Assembly (NCBI GenBank): GCA_002342665.1
Contig: DDQK01000035.1
Location: 62,377 to 126,376, forward strand
DNA length: 64,000 nucleotides
Origin: Prevotella sp. UBA2444
Lineage (GTDB): Bacteria; Bacteroidota; Bacteroidia; Bacteroidales; Bacteroidaceae
Reading direction: 5' to 3'
The notes below the pieces were generated by a model. That model was given only the letters and a program-made list of their open reading frames with translations, was not told where the DNA came from and did not search any database. The translations under genes and the position numbers were made by a program. Below, one piece after another: positions 60,411-64,000 of this stretch. Each line of letters opens with the position of its first letter. Position 1 is the first letter of the stretch.

Positions 60411-62513
60411 ATGAGACTAATAACGATGATCATGGGTATGGCAATGATGGCTTCGACAGGGGCCATGACCCAGGGACTCCACTATCCGGAGACCCGCAAG
60501 GACGGCACCGTGGATGAGTATTTCGGACAGAAGGTGAGCGACCCTTACCGTTGGCTGGAGGACGACACCAGCGCTGAGACCGCTGCCTGGGTGGAGGCGG
60601 AGAACAGTCTGACTACCAGTTACCTGCAGAAGATTCCCTTCCGCCAGAAACTGCTCAAGCGCCTGCGCGAGGTGAGCAACTATGAGAAGATAGGCGTGCC
60701 CTTCAAGCGCTACGGACACTGGTATATCTATAAGAACAACGGGCTGCAGAACCAGAGCGTGCTCTACACGATGGACACCCTCGACGGCGAACAGCGCACG
60801 TTCCTTGACCCCAACACGCTCTCCGACGACGGGACGGTGGCACTCAAGGGCGTATACTTCTCGCACGACGGACGCTATGCCGCCTACGCCATCTCGCGCA
60901 GCGGCAGCGACTGGCAGGAGTTCTACGTGATCGACATCAAGACGGGGCAGCTGCTGTCCGACCATATCGAGTGGGCTAAGTTTTCGGGAGCCACCTGGCT
61001 GGGCGACGGTTTCTACTACAGCGCCTACGATGCCCCCAAGGAGGGCAAGGAGTTCTCGAATGTCAACGAGACCATCAAGATCTACTACCACAAGCTGGGC
61101 ACGCCCCAGACAGCTGACGTGCTGTTCTTCCAGAATCCCGTACAGCCCCAGCGCTTCTACGGCATCCAGGTGAACAAGGAGGAGACAGTGATGTTCCTGG
61201 ACGAGAGTGGGGCAGGGGCCGGCAACAATCTCTTCGTGAGAGACCTCAGACAGCCTGGCTCGCAGTTCATCCAGATGACCAATGACATGGACTACTTCTA
61301 CTATCCGATCGTCGATGGCGATAAGATATATATCTACACCAACTGGCAGGCTCCGAGGGGCCGTATGATGGTGACAGACCTGAAGCATCCCGGCATCAGC
61401 GAGTGGAAGGAGTTCATCCCCCAGGGCAAGGACGTGATAGAGGATGTCACACTGGTCAACGGACGTATCATCCTCTGTTACACCGAGGATGCCTCGACCC
61501 ATGCCTATGTCTACGGCATGGACGGCAAGCGTCAGCGTGAGATCCGCCTGCCTGGCGTAGGCTCAGCTGGCTTCAGCGGAGAGAAGGACGAGCCGGAGTG
61601 CTTCTTCTCCTACACGTCGTTCACCGTGCCCGGCACCATCTACCGCTACGACATTGATGCAGACCGCAGTGAGGTGTTCGCGGCGCCCAAGGTCAACTTC
61701 CGCCTGAGCGACTACACCTCTGAGCAGCTCTTCTTCGAGAGTAAGGACGGCACGCGCGTACCTATGTTTATCACCTATAAGAAAGGTATGAAGCGCAACG
61801 GCAAGAATCCCCTGTTGCTCTACGGCTATGGTGGCTTCAATGTCTCGCTGCCCCCGGGCTTCTCATCCAGTCGTATCCCCTTCCTGGAGAAAGGCGGCAT
61901 CTATGCCCAGGTGAACCTGCGCGGTGGCTCAGAGTATGGCGAGGAGTGGCACGTGGCAGGTACGAAGATGCAGAAGCAGAACGTGTTCGACGACTTCATT
62001 GCCGCTGCAGAGTACCTCATCCGTGAGAAGTACACCTCGACGGAGCGCCTGGCCATCCAGGGAGGCAGCAACGGTGGCCTGCTGGTGGGTGCCTGTATGA
62101 CGCAGCGCCCCGACCTGTATCGGGTGTGCATCCCCCAGGTGGGCGTGATGGACATGCTCCGCTACCATAAGTTCACCATCGGATGGAACTGGGCTTCGGA
62201 CTACGGCACGTCGGAGGACTCGCCCGAGATGTTCCAGTACCTGCGCGGCTATAGCCCGCTGCACAACCTGAAGCCAGGAACCAGCTATCCGGCTACGCTC
62301 GTCACCACGGCTGATCACGACGACCGCGTGGTGCCTGCACATTCCTTCAAGTTTGCTGCTACCCTTCAGGCCTGTCAGGCTGGTGATGCTCCCACGCTCA
62401 TCCGCATCGACACGAAGGCTGGTCACGGTGGCGGCAAGCCTCTGGCCAAGGTGCTCGAGGAGCAGGCCGACATCTACGGCTTCATCCTCTACCAGATGGG
62501 ACTCAAATATTAA
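60411..62513 (+). CDS. Prolyl oligopeptidase family serine peptidase (S9A)
   Basis: 700 aa from the ATG at 60411, after the repeat spacer. A signal-like N-terminus (LITMIMGMAMMASTGAMTQG) precedes PETRKDGTVDEYFGQKVSDP and YRWLEDD, then a seven-blade propeller (~80-410). In the hydrolase domain the catalytic Ser553 lies in GGSNGGLLVGACMTQRP, Asp in ADHDDRVVPAHS and His in KAGHGGGKP. It should cut short peptides after proline in the periplasm. It is probably co-transcribed with typA. Confidence 0.96.
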   Translation: MRLITMIMGMAMMASTGAMTQGLHYPETRKDGTVDEYFGQKVSDPYRWLEDDTSAETAAWVEAENSLTTSYLQKIPFRQKLLKRLREVSNYEKIGVPFKRYGHWYIYKNNGLQNQSVLYTMDTLDGEQRTFLDPNTLSDDGTVALKGVYFSHDGRYAAYAISRSGSDWQEFYVIDIKTGQLLSDHIEWAKFSGATWLGDGFYYSAYDAPKEGKEFSNVNETIKIYYHKLGTPQTADVLFFQNPVQPQRFYGIQVNKEETVMFLDESGAGAGNNLFVRDLRQPGSQFIQMTNDMDYFYYPIVDGDKIYIYTNWQAPRGRMMVTDLKHPGISEWKEFIPQGKDVIEDVTLVNGRIILCYTEDASTHAYVYGMDGKRQREIRLPGVGSAGFSGEKDEPECFFSYTSFTVPGTIYRYDIDADRSEVFAAPKVNFRLSDYTSEQLFFESKDGTRVPMFITYKKGMKRNGKNPLLLYGYGGFNVSLPPGFSSSRIPFLEKGGIYAQVNLRGGSEYGEEWHVAGTKMQKQNVFDDFIAAAEYLIREKYTSTERLAIQGGSNGGLLVGACMTQRPDLYRVCIPQVGVMDMLRYHKFTIGWNWASDYGTSEDSPEMFQYLRGYSPLHNLKPGTSYPATLVTTADHDDRVVPAHSFKFAATLQACQAGDAPTLIRIDTKAGHGGGKPLAKVLEEQADIYGFILYQMGLKY

Positions 62514-62537
62514 GACATTAGAGATTTTTGTCTTTTT
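62512..62537 (+). terminator. Weak terminator after the S9 peptidase gene
   Basis: AAGACA/TGTCTT stem (6 bp, 11-nt loop) starting in the stop codon, followed by TTT. Confidence 0.35.
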
Positions 62538-62554
62538 ATCGTTTGTCAGGATTG

Positions 62555-63049
62555 TCAGGCATCAGCGAATACCTTGCCGTCATCGAGGGTAATCTGGAGT
62601 TTGGAGTACTCGCAGTGGAAATCGTGCTGCAGACGGTCGAGGTAGCGACGGCACTCCCACAGGCACATGGGCAGGTCGTGGAGCAGATAGTTGCCGCAGG
62701 CCTCAGGGCGCGTGGCAGGCACCTCCCGCTGGGTGAGGATCCACTGGAGGCACTCGATGGTGAGCTGGCGCATGTCCTCGACGGTATACTCGCCCAGCAT
62801 GATGATGTACATGCCCGTGAGGCAACCCATGGGGCCGACGTAGACGACATCGTCTTTGGCGCGCGAGTTGCGGAACCAGGTGGCCATGAGGTGCTCCAGG
62901 CTGTGCATGGCAGCAGGGGCGACGGCTGGCTCGTGGTTGGGTTCGGTGATGCGCAGGTCAAAGGTGGTGAAGCCCTTGTCCTCGCGTGAGACGTAGATGC
63001 CCGGTTTCAGACGGGTGTGGTCTATGGTGAAACTTTGAATGACTTCCAT
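62555..63049 (-). CDS. luxS: S-ribosylhomocysteine lyase
   Basis: 164 aa from the ATG at 63049 (MEVIQSFTIDHTRLKPGIYV). Metal ligands His49 and His53 (HSLEH) and Cys118, general base Glu52, and catalytic Cys76 (VGPMGCLTGMY) are all present. It cleaves S-ribosylhomocysteine to homocysteine and DPD, the AI-2 precursor. It lies 29 bp after mtnN, which makes its substrate, so the two consecutive steps are co-transcribed. Confidence 0.97.
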   Translation of the reverse strand: MEVIQSFTIDHTRLKPGIYVSREDKGFTTFDLRITEPNHEPAVAPAAMHSLEHLMATWFRNSRAKDDVVYVGPMGCLTGMYIIMLGEYTVEDMRQLTIECLQWILTQREVPATRPEACGNYLLHDLPMCLWECRRYLDRLQHDFHCEYSKLQITLDDGKVFADA

Positions 63050-63078
63050 GTTGGGGATTGAAAATTTAACATTGAAAA

Positions 63079-63708
63079 CTACAGACTCTCGATGAAGGTC
63101 TTGGTGACGTGGAAGGAGTTCTGGGCGATGGTGTCCCAGAAGTCGTGGTACTGCGAGGCATCGGTGTCTCGCAGGGGGATGTCGCTGATGACGCGGAAGG
63201 AGATGAAGGGCACCTTGTAGATATGGCACACCTGTGCGATGGCGCACGACTCCATATCGACGGCACGGGCATCGGGGAAGTGGCCCACTATCTCGCGCAT
63301 TTTCTCCTTGCTGTCGACAAACCAGTCGCCAGTGACAATCAGGCCTGGCTTCGCACCTGCCTGTATGGCTTTCTCCAGCAGGTAAGGGTCAGCCTGATAG
63401 CGGACAGGCAGGCCCTGCACCTGGCCATAGACGGTTGTGTCGTCGATAGCACGTCCGCAGTACACGTCGTGGTAGGTCAGTTCAGAACTCACCACCACGT
63501 CCTGCAAGTTGATATCGTCACCATTGCCGCCAGCGCATCCGCTGGAGATGATGCAGTCGGGCTTGTACTGGTGGATCATCTCCACGGTCTGTATGGCAGC
63601 ATTCACGGTGGCTATCCCGCTTTTCTGCAGGATCAGCCTGTCTTCGGGGAATAATGGACGGAGCTGCTTATACTCCTTGTCCATCGCAACAATCATACCT
63701 ATCTTCAT
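63079..63708 (-). CDS. mtnN: 5'-methylthioadenosine/S-adenosylhomocysteine nucleosidase
   Basis: 209 aa, a little short of E. coli Pfs (232). Catalytic residues Glu12 (VAMDKEYKQL), Glu153 (VDMESCAIAQVC) and Asp176 (RVISDIPL) are visible, and SGCAGGNGDDINLQDVVVSS is a family signature. It removes adenine from S-adenosylhomocysteine and methylthioadenosine. It is directly upstream of luxS. Confidence 0.95.
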   Translation of the reverse strand: MKIGMIVAMDKEYKQLRPLFPEDRLILQKSGIATVNAAIQTVEMIHQYKPDCIISSGCAGGNGDDINLQDVVVSSELTYHDVYCGRAIDDTTVYGQVQGLPVRYQADPYLLEKAIQAGAKPGLIVTGDWFVDSKEKMREIVGHFPDARAVDMESCAIAQVCHIYKVPFISFRVISDIPLRDTDASQYHDFWDTIAQNSFHVTKTFIESL

Positions 63709-63793
63709 ATATCTCTCAATTTCTCAATTTCTCAATCTCTCAATTTCTCAATTTCTCAATCTCTCAATCTCTCAATCTCTCAATCTCTCAATC
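63709..63793. repeat. Ten 8-bp TCTCAATT/TCTCAATC repeats
   Basis: About ten near-perfect 8-bp units fill the spacer between the methyltransferase and mtnN genes and extend into the methyltransferase gene, encoding its last residues and stop. There are no spacers, so it is not a CRISPR. Confidence 0.85.
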
Positions 63794-64000
63794 TCCTCTG
63801 CCTAACCGCCTCATACATGAGGATGGCCGCAGAGACGCTGACGTTGAGCGAATCCAGGCGGCCGAGCATAGGGATGCGGATGTGGGCATCAGCAGCGTCG
63901 CGCCACTGCAGGGTGAGACCTGTCGACTCGGTGCCCATCACGATGGCTGTGGCCTGTCGCATGTCGTAGTCGTAGTAGTCGTAGGAATCCTGCAGTTGAG
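63780..64000 (-). CDS. TrmH/SpoU-family RNA methyltransferase, N-terminus cut by window edge
   Basis: 73 codons visible; the gene continues past the right edge. AIVMGTESTGL, IRIPMLGR and the knotted C-terminal motif SLNVSVSAAILMYEAVRQ are SpoU signatures, so it 2'-O-methylates ribose in rRNA or tRNA. A DSYDYYDYD stretch precedes the first motif. The final residues RRLRD and the TGA are encoded by the TCTCAATC repeat, so the natural end has been changed or extended. Confidence 0.9.
   Translation of the reverse strand, partial: QLQDSYDYYDYDMRQATAIVMGTESTGLTLQWRDAADAHIRIPMLGRLDSLNVSVSAAILMYEAVRQRRLRD

Noticed and set aside
63709-63793. Possible CRISPR array
   Set aside because: Units are 8 bp and directly adjacent with no spacers, and no cas gene is present.

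Overview
The window comes from a Bacteroidales bacterium, most likely Prevotella or a close relative. Evidence: many gene starts follow the Bacteroidota-type -7 promoter box TAnnTTTG with little sign of Shine-Dalgarno sequences; the gene families are typical of the group (hybrid two-component-type regulator with propeller domains, DUF4421, DUF4890, DUF1599, DUF3098, RND pump with lipoprotein adaptor and lipoprotein outer-membrane factor, split methylmalonyl-CoA mutase, Na+-decarboxylase); and A/T-rich short-unit repeats fill many gene junctions. The species assignment is inference. No rRNA, tRNA, CRISPR array, transposase or prophage gene was seen.

Layout. 1-2351 (minus): outer-membrane porin followed by an imelysin lipoprotein cut by the left edge. 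2549-4111: a hemerythrin-LuxR regulator converging on a receiver-like LuxR regulator. 4138-9354 (minus): AspT/YidE-type permease, three subunits of a Na+-translocating decarboxylase (gamma, biotin carrier, beta), then an RsbW-like kinase and a STAS protein, closely spaced and possibly one operon ending in the LuxR gene. 9570-13599 (plus): mutA-mutB. Together with the decarboxylase these form much of the succinate-propionate route, but the decarboxylase alpha subunit and the epimerase are not here. 13669-20986 (minus): two small genes, then a long same-strand cluster (pgk, unknown membrane protein, folE, SPOR protein, tpiA, DoxX/MauE-like protein, DUF1599, putative lipoprotein). 21095-25893 (plus): CCA-adding enzyme, GH89 alpha-N-acetylglucosaminidase and a heparan-glucosaminide acetyltransferase-like membrane protein, a pair resembling two successive steps of heparan sulfate breakdown. 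25923-27143 (minus): DUF4421 barrel. 27144-28147: gene-free kilobase with a 498-bp inverted-repeat element.

28148-34863 (plus): RND efflux adaptor, pump, outer-membrane factor and an LpxA-type acyltransferase, closed by a strong terminator. 34905-35714 (minus): radical SAM protein. 35813-41498 (plus): ftsX, DUF3098, uppP, truB, queA, folK, GH28 pectinase-like enzyme. 41547-42941 (minus): radA. 43070-46183 (plus): orphan substrate-binding lipoprotein and a TPR protein. 46143-56751 (minus): acyltransferase 3, phospholipase D-like protein, a two-component-type regulator lacking its phospho-acceptors, kdsD, kdsA, MscS channel. 56886-57776 (plus): BadF-type sugar kinase whose end runs into a 302-bp direct-repeat cassette (57705-58034) holding a promoter, a foldable RNA and a 36-codon ORF. 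58090-58359 (minus): rpsO. 58554-62513 (plus): typA and an S9 oligopeptidase. 62555-64000 (minus): luxS, mtnN and a partial TrmH-type methyltransferase.

The most unusual aspect is non-genic. Families of 7-, 8- and 9-bp tandem repeats fill operon spacers and also run into coding sequence without breaking it: the signal peptides of the GH89 enzyme and the phospholipase D, the C-termini of KdsA, BT_3928-like protein and the TrmH protein, a loop of TypA, and a loop of an acyltransferase. With the inverted-repeat element and the direct-repeat cassette, these are the best candidates here for undescribed biology.
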